A model generated the notes under the pieces. It ran no database searches. It was not told the DNA's origin and worked only from the letters and a program-made list of their open reading frames with translations. Made by a program: the position numbers and the translations under genes. Below, in pieces: positions 21,739-31,955 of a DNA stretch of 32,119 bases. Numbering within the stretch: position 1 is the first letter of the stretch; every line of letters begins with the position of its first letter. Source of the stretch: Sphingobacteriales bacterium (lineage in GTDB: Bacteria > Bacteroidota > Bacteroidia > Sphingobacteriales > Sphingobacteriaceae); NCBI GenBank assembly GCA_004294495.1, contig REAS01000154.1, positions 1-32,119 of the forward strand, in the 5' to 3' direction.

Positions 21739-24672
21739 ATGAATAAAATTAAACAGACACTTTTTTGGTGTATTGCTTTTACAGTTTTTTCTGTATTTCA
21801 ATTTAGCCCAACTTTTGCCCAAGAAAACATTACCGTTAAAGGTAAAGTTGTTGATGATAGCAACGAACCCTTAATTGGCGTAAGTGTTGGTATTAATGGC
21901 GCTAAAGGGGGTACCCGTACCGATGTTAATGGCGATTTCCAAATTTCGGTACCAGCAACAACCAGAACACTAAAGTTTTCGTACATAGGTTTTGATAATA
22001 AAACTGTGGCTGTAACGGCAAATATGAAAGTAGCGTTAAAATCTGCAACCAATACATTAGAAGACGTGGTGGTAACAGGTTACCAAACCGTTAAAAAGAA
22101 AGATTTAACTGGTGCAGTATCTAACATTACCTCAAAAGACTTTAACCAAGGTAATGTAACCAGCTCTATTTTACAAATACAAGGTAAAGTTGCTGGTTTA
22201 GTTATTGTACAATCTTCGGGTAATCCTAACGATGCGCCAACTATACGTTTACGTGGGCAAACATCTTTATATGGCGATCAAAATCCATTAATAGTGGTAG
22301 ATGGTGTACAACTTAATGGTGCAGCAGATTTAGCTTTAATTCCTCCGGGCGATATTGCAACTTATGATGTTTTGAAAGATGCATCTGCAACTTCTATTTA
22401 CGGTAGCCGTGGTGCTAATGGGGTAATTATTGTTACCACTAAAAAAGGTGCATCGGGCCAAGCAAGGGTAGATTACCAAGGCTTTGCAGCAATTGATAAC
22501 CAAGCAAAATATGCTGATTTGTTAGACGGCGACCAGTGGAGAGCAGCAAACCCAGCATATACTGCCCGGCCAGAATTTTCTAGTACCGCTAAAACCAATT
22601 GGCAAAAAGAAATAACACGCCAAGCTTATACGCAAAGCCACACAGTTTCAGTTTCGGGAGGTAGTAAGGGTTTTACCTACCGAGGTTCTGCAAATTACAT
22701 AAACCAAGATAATATTGTACCCAATAGCGGTAGGCAACAAATGGGTATTCGTTTTAATGCCGAACAAAAAGCACTAAACAATAAGTTAGAGTTACAATTG
22801 GGCATTGCAAATAGCATAACTAACCAAAAAAATCAAACTCCTTACTGGCCATTTATTAATAATGCCTCTCCAGCATTAGCTATATATAATGAAGATGGTG
22901 GATATAATTTATTTAATCTTCAAAACGGACAATTACGTAACGAAGTGCAAAAGCAAAACCAAATTAGAAACGAGGAGCGTAGAAATTACACCCAATACTC
23001 TGGAAGTGCAAAATACACCATATTTACAGGTTTAAAAGCTGGTGTAATGGGAACCTATACCACAAATACTAATAATACCGATTATTGGAGTCCGCAGTAC
23101 GATTTATCTAAAACTAAGGAAGAGTTTCCAAATTTTGCTAGAAAAACTAATGCAACTACCGATAATTACCGAGGCGAAGTAAATTTAAGCTACGATAAAT
23201 CTATTGGTAAACATAATTTTAATGTATTTTCGGTTTACGAGTATCAATATTTTACTAACAATAGTTTTAGAGCCGAGGCAACAAATATTTTTAGCCCTTT
23301 CTTCCAAGAAAATGATTTAAGCAACAGTGATCGTATAAATAGAGATCAGACTTCTTTTAGAGCCGAAAACAAATTGATTTCTTTATTAGGACGCTTAAAC
23401 TATAATTACGATAACAAATATTACGCAACTTTAAGTTTACGTAGAGATGGTTCAACTAAGTTTGGTGTAAATAACAGATGGGGAACTTTCCCAGCAGCTA
23501 ATGTTGCTTGGCGTATTACCCAAGAAAGTTTTATGAAAGACATTTTATGGGTTAATGATTTAAAATTGAGAGCGGGTTATGGCCAAACTGGTAACCAAGA
23601 TGCCCTTACCGAATACAATTCTCTACTTTTAAGAACATCTAGTTTTGATGGTTTACGTGTTAATTACGCTATTGATCAAAACCCCAATCCAAATTTACAA
23701 TGGGAAGTGCGTAAAGGTAGAAATATTGGTTTAGACTTTGCTTTATTTAATAGTAGGTTATCAGGAGATATTAATTATTTTAATGATATTACCAACAGAT
23801 TGCTTTTTAATTACGAAGATTTTGATGCTTTACCTATACCAGCAACTGGCGGTAAACCTACGGGCAAGTATATATTAGCTAATGTTGGTAGTTTAACCAA
23901 CAAAGGTTTAGAGTTAGCTTTAAACTTTAGAGCCGTTGAGAAAAAAGATTTTCAATGGACAGTTGGCGGACAAATATCTGGTGTACGTACTAAAATTAAA
24001 ACCTTAGAAGATGCTTCGGGTACTTTATCAAAAAGTAGCAAAATAGTTTCTGGACGGCATTATTATGGTGGCTCCTTTGATTTAACTTATTTACAAGCAG
24101 GTTATACCCCTTTCGTATTTCAATTGCCTAGGTATTTGGGTTTAGATGCTGATGGTAAACAATTAGTAAGTGCCGATAGTACTTACATTGACCCTAGTCC
24201 AAGATTCAACTACGGTATTTCTAACTCATTTACGTATAAAAATTTTAACTTAAGTTTCTTTGTTAGGGGTGTATCTGGTGTCAAAATATACAATGCAACT
24301 GCAAACGATTTAGAAAGTGGTATTCCAATTAGGTTAGCTTCTGGGTTTAACACTACTAACGCTGGTTTAGAGGGTAATATTCAAGATGGTGTAAAACCAT
24401 CGGACAAATGGATAGAAAATGCATCGTTTTTACGTATGGATAACGCAAGTTTAGGTTACACCTTTAAACAATTTAAGGGTATAAAAAATCTAAAAATATA
24501 TGTTGCAGCAAATAATATATTTGTAATAACTAAATTTAAAGGTTTAGACCCCGAAACTGGCGTATCTGGTAGAATCAACCAAGATAACCCAACAAATTAT
24601 AATTATATAAATGTAGAGGAACAAACACCAAGAACGCGTTCTTACTCGTTTGGTATTAATGCTTCTTTTTAG
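21739..24672 (+). CDS. SusC/RagA-family TonB-dependent outer-membrane transporter
   Basis: A 977-residue outer-membrane barrel that imports oligomers together with its SusD lipoprotein, powered by TonB-ExbBD. A signal peptide (residues 1-27, ending around FSPTFAQ) is followed by a carboxypeptidase-regulatory-like domain (about 32-105, VKGKVVDDSNEPLIGVSV and SYIGFDNKTV). A TonB-box-like segment EDVVVTGYQTVKKKDLTGAV comes next, then the plug with PLIVVDGVQL and ATSIYGSRGANGVIIVTTKKG. The rest is a beta-barrel ending in an aromatic-type terminal strand (SYSFGINASF). Length is normal for the family. No carbohydrate-active enzyme, anti-sigma factor or hybrid regulator is adjacent, so the substrate is unknown; it may be a glycan, peptide or other polymer fragment. 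Confidence 0.95.
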   Translation: MNKIKQTLFWCIAFTVFSVFQFSPTFAQENITVKGKVVDDSNEPLIGVSVGINGAKGGTRTDVNGDFQISVPATTRTLKFSYIGFDNKTVAVTANMKVALKSATNTLEDVVVTGYQTVKKKDLTGAVSNITSKDFNQGNVTSSILQIQGKVAGLVIVQSSGNPNDAPTIRLRGQTSLYGDQNPLIVVDGVQLNGAADLALIPPGDIATYDVLKDASATSIYGSRGANGVIIVTTKKGASGQARVDYQGFAAIDNQAKYADLLDGDQWRAANPAYTARPEFSSTAKTNWQKEITRQAYTQSHTVSVSGGSKGFTYRGSANYINQDNIVPNSGRQQMGIRFNAEQKALNNKLELQLGIANSITNQKNQTPYWPFINNASPALAIYNEDGGYNLFNLQNGQLRNEVQKQNQIRNEERRNYTQYSGSAKYTIFTGLKAGVMGTYTTNTNNTDYWSPQYDLSKTKEEFPNFARKTNATTDNYRGEVNLSYDKSIGKHNFNVFSVYEYQYFTNNSFRAEATNIFSPFFQENDLSNSDRINRDQTSFRAENKLISLLGRLNYNYDNKYYATLSLRRDGSTKFGVNNRWGTFPAANVAWRITQESFMKDILWVNDLKLRAGYGQTGNQDALTEYNSLLLRTSSFDGLRVNYAIDQNPNPNLQWEVRKGRNIGLDFALFNSRLSGDINYFNDITNRLLFNYEDFDALPIPATGGKPTGKYILANVGSLTNKGLELALNFRAVEKKDFQWTVGGQISGVRTKIKTLEDASGTLSKSSKIVSGRHYYGGSFDLTYLQAGYTPFVFQLPRYLGLDADGKQLVSADSTYIDPSPRFNYGISNSFTYKNFNLSFFVRGVSGVKIYNATANDLESGIPIRLASGFNTTNAGLEGNIQDGVKPSDKWIENASFLRMDNASLGYTFKQFKGIKNLKIYVAANNIFVITKFKGLDPETGVSGRINQDNPTNYNYINVEEQTPRTRSYSFGINASF

Positions 24673-24695
24673 TACATAAATTTAAATATTAAGAC

Positions 24696-26309
24696 ATGAA
24701 AAAAGGAAAAATTAAATCAACCATTGTTTTCTCAATGGCGCTGTTAGGTTTAGGTGCCTGCACAAAACTAGAGCCTAAAGTTTACAGCAAATTATTAGCA
24801 GGTGATCTTTACAGCGATACAGCAACATTAAATAATGCACAAGATTTAGTAAATATTAGACTTATTGAATATGGTAATGGCGAACAAACAAGATTGGGAA
24901 ACGCGGCTAGTGGCGAGTTAGTTGATCCATTAAATGGCTTTGGTAATGCAGAACAATACACAAAAGCCGCATATTTACACCAGTTTAATCCAACGCACAA
25001 TACCTATAACCAAATGTGGGAAACGTTTTACTCGGGTATATCGCTTGCAAATTTAACTATTTACGAAGTTGAGAATTTACCTAATAAGCCCGCAAATATT
25101 GCAAAAATTTTAGCAGAGGTGCGTGTATCTAGAGCTTTCTTTTTGTACAATGCCATGGACGCTTTTGGAAATATCCCGCTAGATACCGCATATAAAAAAG
25201 CCCCGGGCTCGGTTAAAACTAACACTCGTTTAGAAGCCTTTAACTATATTGAAAAGGAATTAAAACAAAATATTCCTTTATTGGGGGACAACGCAACCAA
25301 TAAAACAAGAATGAACAAGTATTTAGGCTACACAATTTTAGCGCAATTGTACATAAATGCCCAAGTTTACACAGGTACACCTAGGTGGGCAGATGCTGTA
25401 GCAGCATGCGATATGGTTATAAATTCTGGTAAATATAGATTAAGCAATAACTATTTCGATAATTTTGCAGCCATACAGTCAACAGATGAAAATATGTTAG
25501 TTGCAACAAAAGAAACTGTTCCTGGGTTAGGGGGAAATACCTTTGTAATTGAAAGTGTTCACGAAAAAGGCGGCCCAGCTATCGGTATTAAGGGTGAACC
25601 TTGGGGTAGGTTTGTTTCTACTGCCGAAAACTATAATATTTACCAAAGCGAAGATATACGTAGAAGGCAATTTTTGGTTGGTAGGCAATATGCTGCTTTA
25701 CCAGGGCAAAGAATAATTGATGGTGCAATAAATACAGGTGCTGCATTAAAAAGTACAACCTCAGGAAATTTAATATATAACTTAAATATTAATAAAGTTG
25801 TTAGATGGGGCCCGTTAGATGTAAAGAATCCTAAAACAAACCCAGTAGATTCACAATTAAGCTTTGGCGCCCGTAATGTAAAATATTATCCGCAAGAAGG
25901 TTTAAGTGTTAATAATACCAACTCGTTTAATAACGATTATGTGATATTGCGTTACGCTGATGTTGTTTTAATGAGAGCAGAGGCAGCATTTAGATTAGGG
26001 GATTTACCCACCGCAACATCTTTATTAAACCAAATTCGCGTAAGAGCGTTTGGTAACGCAAACTTTAATATTTTAACACCAACAATAGAAGTTATTAGAG
26101 CCGAGCGTACTAGAGAATTCATGTGCGAAAACTATGCCCGTAGAGATGATATACGTTTCGAGGTTGCTGGGTCTGCAATTAAGTATTGGACTAAAGCTAA
26201 AGAACCATTAAAACCTTTAGCAGATCCTGATTTGCATACTGCAATTTACCCAATACCAGCTAAACAAATACAGCTAAATTCAAGACTCAGTCAAAACCCG
26301 GGTTACTAG
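24696..26309 (+). CDS. SusD/RagB-family surface lipoprotein
   Basis: A 537-residue lipoprotein that forms the lid of the SusC transporter. The signal peptide ends in the lipobox LGLGAC, with lipidated Cys22 followed by TKLEPK. The mature protein begins with the TPR-containing SusD N-terminal region (YNQMWETFYSGISLANL, EVRVSRAFFLYNAMDAFGNIPL). It ends with the RagB/SusD C-terminal domain (YVILRYADVVLMRAEAAFRLGD, ATSLLNQIRVRAFG, and a run towards AIYPIPAKQIQLN). The gene starts 23 bases after susC and is followed by a hairpin terminator, which supports a two-gene operon. The substrate is unknown. Confidence 0.95.
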   Translation: MKKGKIKSTIVFSMALLGLGACTKLEPKVYSKLLAGDLYSDTATLNNAQDLVNIRLIEYGNGEQTRLGNAASGELVDPLNGFGNAEQYTKAAYLHQFNPTHNTYNQMWETFYSGISLANLTIYEVENLPNKPANIAKILAEVRVSRAFFLYNAMDAFGNIPLDTAYKKAPGSVKTNTRLEAFNYIEKELKQNIPLLGDNATNKTRMNKYLGYTILAQLYINAQVYTGTPRWADAVAACDMVINSGKYRLSNNYFDNFAAIQSTDENMLVATKETVPGLGGNTFVIESVHEKGGPAIGIKGEPWGRFVSTAENYNIYQSEDIRRRQFLVGRQYAALPGQRIIDGAINTGAALKSTTSGNLIYNLNINKVVRWGPLDVKNPKTNPVDSQLSFGARNVKYYPQEGLSVNNTNSFNNDYVILRYADVVLMRAEAAFRLGDLPTATSLLNQIRVRAFGNANFNILTPTIEVIRAERTREFMCENYARRDDIRFEVAGSAIKYWTKAKEPLKPLADPDLHTAIYPIPAKQIQLNSRLSQNPGY

Positions 26310-26334
26310 TAATCTATTATAAAAATAACATTTT

Positions 26335-26370
26335 AAAAGGAAAGGTATCTTAAGTGGTACTTTTCCTTTT
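26335..26370 (+). terminator. Hairpin terminator after susD
   Basis: A stem of 15 pairs including two G-T wobbles (26335-26349 with 26356-26370) with a 6-base loop lies 25 bases after the susD stop codon. It ends in a T-rich tail, as in intrinsic termination, and separates susCD from the following FG-GAP gene. Confidence 0.75.
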
Positions 26371-26399
26371 TTATTTGCATTAATTTTTAGCTTTGTTTT

Positions 26400-29300
26400 A
26401 TGTTAAATTGTATTAAAAGTTTCAAAAATTTATTAATAATTATTGTTGTTTTGGCAGCTTGCAATAAAACAAATCCAAAACAAAACCCGCTATTTATTAC
26501 TATGCCCTCAGCCCATACGGGCATAAATTTCAATAATATGGTATCCTATACCGATAGCTTTAACGTTTTTAAATACCGTAATTTTTTTAATGGGGGCGGT
26601 GTTGCCATTGGCGATATAAACAACGATGGTTTAGCCGATGTTTTTTTTACCGCTAACCAACAAAATAACAAATTGTACTTAAACAAAGGCAATTTTAAAT
26701 TTGAAGACGTTACGCTAAAAGCGGGTGTTAAAGGCATACACAAATGGCATACTGGCGTAACTATGGTTGATATTAATGCCGATGGCTGGTTAGATATTTA
26801 TGTTTGTAACAGTGGGGATTTAAACGGCGATAATAGAGCAAACGAATTGTACATAAACCAAAAAAATGGCACTTTTAAGGAAGATGCCGCATTGTATGGT
26901 TTAGATGATAAAGGCCTATCAACCCATGCCGCCTTTTTTGATTACGACCACGATGGCGATTTAGATTGTTACGTATTAAACAACAGTTTTAGACCTATAG
27001 AAAGTTTTGGTTTTGATGTAAACCAACGATACGAAAGAAATTTTAAAGGTGGCCACCGTTTGTATATAAATAACAATAGTAAATTTGTGGATGTTAGTGC
27101 CCAAGCTGGTATTTATGGTAGCGAAATTGGATTTGGTTTAGGATTAACTGTAGGCGATGTAAACAATGATGGTTGGGATGATATTTACGTATCGAACGAT
27201 TTTTTTGAAAAAGATTATTTATACATCAACCAAAAAAATGGCACTTTTAAAGAAGAAATTGATGAAGCAATGGGACATATAAGTCAAGCTTCTATGGGTT
27301 GCGATATAATGGATGTAAACAACGATGGTTATTTGGATATTTTTACCACCGATATGCTACCCGAAACCGATTTTAAACTTAAAACCACCACCGTTTTTGA
27401 TGATTACAATGTTTCAAACGCAAAAATAAAAACCGATTACCACCATCAATATGGTGCTAACTGCTTACAACTAAACAACGGCGATGGTACTTTTAGCGAA
27501 GCAGCTGCTTTTGCTGGTGTAAATGCAACAGATTGGAGCTGGGGCGCACTCTCTTTCGATTTTAATAACGATGGCCTTAAAGATATTTTTGTAAGTAACG
27601 GCATATCTAAAGACCTTACCAACCAAGATTTTTTAAACTATTTTAGTAGCGATGTGGTATTTAACACTGCAAAAGCTGGCAATTTAGATTTCAAAGTAAT
27701 GATGGATAAAATGGAGGCGAACCCGATTGCTAACTATGGCTTTGTAAATCAAAGTAATAGCGTATTTAAAAACGAAACTGCAAATTTAGGTTTAGATGCT
27801 TTAAGCTTTAGCAATGGCGCAGCCTATGGCGATTTAGATAACGATGGCGATTTAGATTTAGTAGTTAATAACGAAAATCAAATTGCTTTTGTGTACAAAA
27901 ATACCGCTCGGCAAACATTAAAAAACAATTATTTAAAAGTTAAATTGTTAGGTACAGGTACTAACACATTTGGTTATGGCGCAAAAGTTACCATTTATGC
28001 AAAAAAACAAATGCAAATGTTGCAACAAATGCCTAGTCGTGGTTTTCAAAGTTCGGTTGAACCAATACTTAGTTTTGGTTTAAATAAAATATCACAAATA
28101 GATAGTTTGGAAGTTTTATGGCCTAACCTGAAATACCAAACGTTATACAATTTAACCAGCAACACTACCATTACTTTAAAGCAAATAAACGCCACAAAAC
28201 TTTTTAATGAAAAAATTGAAACTCACAATACATTATTCAGTAATGTTAGCACCAAAAGTTTGTTGGGTAATATAGCGCACAAAGAGAACAATTATATTGA
28301 TTTTAATACCGAAAGGTTGATACCTAAAATGTTATCGGCCGAAGGGCCAAAAATTACCAAAGCCGATGTAAATGCCGACGGCTTAGAGGATGTTTTTGTG
28401 GGTGGCGCAAAAGGCGATGAAAGTAAACTCTTTATACAAACCCAAAATGGCTTTAAACAATTTGTACAGCCAGCCTTTACACAAATTAACTTTACCGATA
28501 ATACCGATGCCGTTTTTTTTGATGCAGATAAAGACGGGGATAACGATTTGTTATTGGTATACGGTGGGAACGAAGACAAATTAGGCTCAATTTTTTTACA
28601 ACCCAAGTTGTTTTTAAATAACGGAAAAGGTTTATTTGATCGAGGCGCAGGCTTACCATTACTAACCATAAATGCAGCGTGTGTAAGTGTAAACGATTAC
28701 GATAATGATGGCGATATTGATGTTATTGTTGGCGCCCGCAGTATTCCTGGGGCTTATGGTGTAGCGCCAAAAAGTGCTTTATTACAAAATAATGGTAAAG
28801 CACAATTTACAAATGTTACCCAAAAGCTTGCTCCACAATTACAAACTTTGGGTATGGTAACCGATGCCCAATGGGCAGATATTGATAACGACAAAACAAA
28901 AGAATTAATTGTAGTTGGTGATTGGATGCCTGTAACTGTATTTAAAAGTAAAAATAGCAAATTAGAAATAGCCTATACCATACCCAACTCTTTAGGCTGG
29001 TGGAATTGCGTAAACGTTACAGATGTAGATGGTGATGGCCTGCTAGATATATTAGCTGGCAACCTTGGGCTAAACTCCAAAATTAAAGCAAATATTACAC
29101 AACCTGCAAGTTTGTATGTAAACGATTTTGATAATAACGGCCAACCCGAGTGTATTGCAGTATATTACAAACCCGATGGTAAGCCTTACCCTTTTAACTT
29201 AAAAAATGATTTGGTTGCGCAAATACCCAGTTTAAAAAAGAAATTTTTAAGATTTGATGCATACGCTGGTAAATCAATAGAAGATGTATTTACGCCAGAA

Positions 29301-29702
29301 TTACTCGCACAATCTATTCATTTACAAGTTAATGAAACCAAAACAAGTTTGTACAAAAATATGGGAAAAGGTAAATTTGTTAGTCAAGCATTACCTTATC
29401 AGGTTCAACTATCGCCAGTTTATGCCATTTTAGTATCCGATTTTAATAACGATAATAAAAAAGATATTTTTTTTGGAGGCAATTTTTTTGGCTTAAAGCC
29501 CGAAGTTGGTAAATACGATGGCAGCTATGGCGTTACACTATTAGCAAAACCTAATCATAAATTTGATTACGTAAAACCAAAACTAGCCGGTTTATTTATT
29601 AAAGGCGAAGTTAGGGATGCCGTTGAAGTTAAAAACGAAACAAAAAATTATGTTTTTATAAGTAGAAATAATGCTGATTTGCAGTTGTTCCAAAACAAAT
29701 AA
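26400..29702 (+). CDS. VCBS/FG-GAP-repeat lipoprotein with ASPIC/UnbV-like domain
   Basis: A 1100-residue lipoprotein; the lipobox VLAAC puts the lipidated cysteine at residue 21. It carries about fourteen calcium-binding D-x-D/N-x-D-G-x-x-D loops, for instance GDINNDGLADVFF, VDINADGWLDIYV, FDYDHDGDLDCYV, GDVNNDGWDDIYV and ADVNADGLEDVFV. Three late loops are degenerate (NDKTKE, NNGQPE, NDNKKD). An ASPIC/UnbV-like segment lies around GYGAKVTIYAKKQMQML, GFQSSVEPILSFGL and SLEVLWPNL, dividing the repeats into two beta-propeller-like halves. Such proteins commonly sit next to SusC/SusD pairs and are thought to act at the surface in binding or processing polymers. No catalytic triad is visible. 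A terminator precedes the gene, so its expression may be partly independent of susCD. Confidence 0.9.
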   Translation: MLNCIKSFKNLLIIIVVLAACNKTNPKQNPLFITMPSAHTGINFNNMVSYTDSFNVFKYRNFFNGGGVAIGDINNDGLADVFFTANQQNNKLYLNKGNFKFEDVTLKAGVKGIHKWHTGVTMVDINADGWLDIYVCNSGDLNGDNRANELYINQKNGTFKEDAALYGLDDKGLSTHAAFFDYDHDGDLDCYVLNNSFRPIESFGFDVNQRYERNFKGGHRLYINNNSKFVDVSAQAGIYGSEIGFGLGLTVGDVNNDGWDDIYVSNDFFEKDYLYINQKNGTFKEEIDEAMGHISQASMGCDIMDVNNDGYLDIFTTDMLPETDFKLKTTTVFDDYNVSNAKIKTDYHHQYGANCLQLNNGDGTFSEAAAFAGVNATDWSWGALSFDFNNDGLKDIFVSNGISKDLTNQDFLNYFSSDVVFNTAKAGNLDFKVMMDKMEANPIANYGFVNQSNSVFKNETANLGLDALSFSNGAAYGDLDNDGDLDLVVNNENQIAFVYKNTARQTLKNNYLKVKLLGTGTNTFGYGAKVTIYAKKQMQMLQQMPSRGFQSSVEPILSFGLNKISQIDSLEVLWPNLKYQTLYNLTSNTTITLKQINATKLFNEKIETHNTLFSNVSTKSLLGNIAHKENNYIDFNTERLIPKMLSAEGPKITKADVNADGLEDVFVGGAKGDESKLFIQTQNGFKQFVQPAFTQINFTDNTDAVFFDADKDGDNDLLLVYGGNEDKLGSIFLQPKLFLNNGKGLFDRGAGLPLLTINAACVSVNDYDNDGDIDVIVGARSIPGAYGVAPKSALLQNNGKAQFTNVTQKLAPQLQTLGMVTDAQWADIDNDKTKELIVVGDWMPVTVFKSKNSKLEIAYTIPNSLGWWNCVNVTDVDGDGLLDILAGNLGLNSKIKANITQPASLYVNDFDNNGQPECIAVYYKPDGKPYPFNLKNDLVAQIPSLKKKFLRFDAYAGKSIEDVFTPELLAQSIHLQVNETKTSLYKNMGKGKFVSQALPYQVQLSPVYAILVSDFNNDNKKDIFFGGNFFGLKPEVGKYDGSYGVTLLAKPNHKFDYVKPKLAGLFIKGEVRDAVEVKNETKNYVFISRNNADLQLFQNK

Positions 29703-29715
29703 AATACGATTTTCT

Positions 29716-30666
29716 TTAATAAATAGGGTAATACAAAGCCATATCTACATAAGAACTATCGTTTTTTGGCAACTTGTTATCTAAAAATTTTTCGAAAGCA
29801 CTTACTACTTTTGTTAAGCCATATCTAGTTACATATTTATCCATTGAACTATATATTTGCCCACGTTTGCGGTATTCTCCTTTATAATAACCAATTAACA
29901 TATTACCATTTTTAGGCATTTGTAAGTAGGCAACTTCGGAGTTAAGTTTTACTTTTTTATCTATTATTACCAACATACTGGTTACTATTACCGAATCGGA
30001 GCTTACATTAGTAATTACTAAGAAAGGAAAGTTGCGGCATTTTAAGTTGTTTCTTTTTGCATAAGCAAACAATGTTTTTTGTAAAGAATCGGCAACGGTA
30101 AAAGTTTTTTCTTTTATAACGGTTTTGTTAGTAGTTACAAAATCGGTATCTGCCACTCCTGTTTTTACTATTTTAAAACCATAATATAACGAAGGTGTAT
30201 CGTAATAATTTTTAAGGTTTTGGGCAAAATTATAAGTCGATTTTTTATTGGTTAAGCTTAGCCAACAATAGTTTAGAAAAGAAGTTTTTAAAAGCTGTAC
30301 TACCTTTACTTTATCGTTTTTTGTAAATATTGCTTTTAAAACCACGCTTGTGTTTGCATCGTTTTCCAAATTAATAACTAACAAAGTTGGGCCAAATAAA
30401 TTTACATGGGTTAATTCACCATTTACGGTAAAGGCAAATTTGTTTTCTTTAAAATTTTCACTTATTTGGTATTTTGAAGAATCATTTTTAAAAGCTTTTT
30501 TAAATGGTAGGTACCAGTTTTTCCAATTATTGGGATTATTAATTTGGTTGGCAACATCTAAAATAGAGATATTAATGTTGGTCTCGTAGGATTTTGTGTA
30601 AGGAATAAATGCTGAAATTAGCACAATAATAAGTACACCGATACTTGCTTTAATATAATTATTCAT
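29716..30666 (-). CDS. Membrane-anchored SRPBCC/effector-binding-like protein
   Basis: A 316-residue protein with one N-terminal transmembrane anchor (residues 5-22) and no other membrane segment. The region after the anchor (about 28-165) resembles a START/polyketide-cyclase fold: the segment VANQINNPNNWKNWYLPFK has the usual W-x-x-W pattern near the start. The C-terminal part (about 185-315) looks like a GyrI/AraC-type effector-binding domain, with alternating strands around AEVAYLQMPKNGN-type text and a YYKGEYRK motif. This two-domain arrangement recurs in Bacteroidota and may bind hydrophobic ligands. No catalytic residues are known. The gene converges with the FG-GAP gene, leaving 13 bases, and diverges from smpB. 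Confidence 0.7.
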   Translation of the reverse strand: MNNYIKASIGVLIIVLISAFIPYTKSYETNINISILDVANQINNPNNWKNWYLPFKKAFKNDSSKYQISENFKENKFAFTVNGELTHVNLFGPTLLVINLENDANTSVVLKAIFTKNDKVKVVQLLKTSFLNYCWLSLTNKKSTYNFAQNLKNYYDTPSLYYGFKIVKTGVADTDFVTTNKTVIKEKTFTVADSLQKTLFAYAKRNNLKCRNFPFLVITNVSSDSVIVTSMLVIIDKKVKLNSEVAYLQMPKNGNMLIGYYKGEYRKRGQIYSSMDKYVTRYGLTKVVSAFEKFLDNKLPKNDSSYVDMALYYPIY

Positions 30667-30782
30667 ATTTTGTGTTTATTAATAATTGAGCAAAAATAGA
30701 AGTTGATTTGGTATTTTTTATTTTATTTTGGCATTAATACCATCAATTTAAATCAAAATGGTTTAAAATTAGTATTATACAC

Positions 30783-30790
30783 TATTTTTG
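30783..30790 (+). promoter_or_regulatory. Possible -7 promoter element of smpB
   Basis: TATTTTTG matches TAnnTTTG and lies 42 bases upstream of the smpB ATG. No TTTG is seen at the expected -33 position (GGTTTA occurs there), so the match is partial. Confidence 0.4.
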
Positions 30791-30832
30791 TTTTTAATAT
30801 GTTTTTCTGGATTTGAAAAAAATTAAATAACT

Positions 30833-31282
30833 ATGGCTCTAGATATTAATATTAGAAATAAAAAGGCAACATTTGAGTATCAAATATTAGATAAATATAC
30901 TGCTGGTTTAAAATTACTAGGTACCGAAATAAAATCTATTAGGCAAGGTAAAGCCAATATTGGCGATTCGTTTTGCAATTTTATTAATGGCGAATTGTAT
31001 GTACGTAATATGGATATTTCAGAGTATTCTCACGGGAGTTTTTATAATCATGCCGCTAAACGCGACCGCAAACTACTACTTAACAAAAAAGAATTAAAGA
31101 AACTACTTATTAAGGGCGAAGACAAGGGGCTAACTATTATTCCCTTACGTATTTTTATAAACGAAAGGGGTTTTGCCAAAATGGATATTGCTTTAGCACA
31201 GGGTAAAAAAATGTTCGATAAACGCGAAACGCTTAAAGAAAGAGATGTAAAACGGGAAATGGATAAGGCTATGAAAGGATAA
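30833..31282 (+). CDS. smpB: SsrA-binding protein SmpB
   Basis: A 149-residue RNA-binding protein that escorts tmRNA to stalled ribosomes in trans-translation. The N terminus [21 protein letters not shown] is typical, and is followed by the oligonucleotide-binding core with [18 protein letters not shown] and [15 protein letters not shown], then [16 protein letters not shown] and [18 protein letters not shown]. The basic C-terminal tail ([21 protein letters not shown]) inserts into the mRNA channel and is complete. Length matches the family. The partner tmRNA gene is not in this window. It converges with pcm, leaving 13 bases. Confidence 0.97.
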   Translation: MALDINIRNKKATFEYQILDKYTAGLKLLGTEIKSIRQGKANIGDSFCNFINGELYVRNMDISEYSHGSFYNHAAKRDRKLLLNKKELKKLLIKGEDKGLTIIPLRIFINERGFAKMDIALAQGKKMFDKRETLKERDVKREMDKAMKG

Positions 31283-31295
31283 TTTTTTTCTTATT

Positions 31296-31955
31296 TTACC
31301 AAGCTTGCTCGCCCAAAAGCGGCACAAATTTAAAAGTATCTAAAATAAATTTTTCAAAATCGTTCTCATTTATCCTTACAATTTTCATCATTTGCTGTTC
31401 TTTATTATCGCCAACAGGTATTACTAAAATGCCCCCAACTGCCAATTGTTTAAGTAATATTTGAGGCACAAATGGCGCCCCAGCGGTTACAATAATTTTA
31501 TCGTAAGGGGCAAATTCGGGAATACCTTTAGAGCCATCGCCACAAAAAAATTGTGCATTATACCCTAAATGCGGCAACACTTTTAAGGTGCGGTTATACA
31601 GTGCTTCTTGCCTTTCTATGGTGTACACAGTTGCACCCATTTCTAATAAAACGCAAGTTTGGTAGCCACAACCAGTACCTATTTCTAAAATTTTATCCCC
31701 TTTTTTTATTTCTAATAATTGAGACTGGTAGGCAACCGTGTATGGGTTTGATATGGTTTGGCCGTCGCCAATAGGGAAAGCTTTATCTATGTAAGCATGT
31801 GCCCAAAAAGTTTCGTCGAAAAAATAATGCCGTTTAACGCTACCAATTGCATTAAGTACGCTTGCATTTGTAATTCCTTTTTTTTCTTTTAGCTCAATAA
31901 CTAACTTTTTTCTAGCCCCTTTTTCGCGGTAATTATCAACAAACTTGTATGCCAT
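31296..31955 (-). CDS. pcm: Protein-L-isoaspartate O-methyltransferase
   Basis: A 219-residue cytosolic methyltransferase that uses S-adenosylmethionine to methylate isoaspartyl residues in aged proteins so that they can revert to aspartate. The family signature around the substrate site, FPIGDGQTISNPYTVAYQSQLL, is followed by the SAM-binding motif I ILEIGTGCGYQT and an acidic strand end (YTIERQEALY). Downstream motifs are FCGDGSKGIPEFAPYDKIIV, TAGAPFVPQILLKQL and GGILVIPVGD. Length is normal and no disruption is seen. The gene has its own AT-rich upstream region (31956-32119), in which nothing else is visible. Confidence 0.95.
   Translation of the reverse strand: MAYKFVDNYREKGARKKLVIELKEKKGITNASVLNAIGSVKRHYFFDETFWAHAYIDKAFPIGDGQTISNPYTVAYQSQLLEIKKGDKILEIGTGCGYQTCVLLEMGATVYTIERQEALYNRTLKVLPHLGYNAQFFCGDGSKGIPEFAPYDKIIVTAGAPFVPQILLKQLAVGGILVIPVGDNKEQQMMKIVRINENDFEKFILDTFKFVPLLGEQAW

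Noticed and set aside
26388-26395. TAGCTTTG as a promoter for the FG-GAP lipoprotein gene
   Set aside because: It lies 5 bases before the ATG, so transcription would start inside the start codon, and no TTTG is seen at the right distance upstream.
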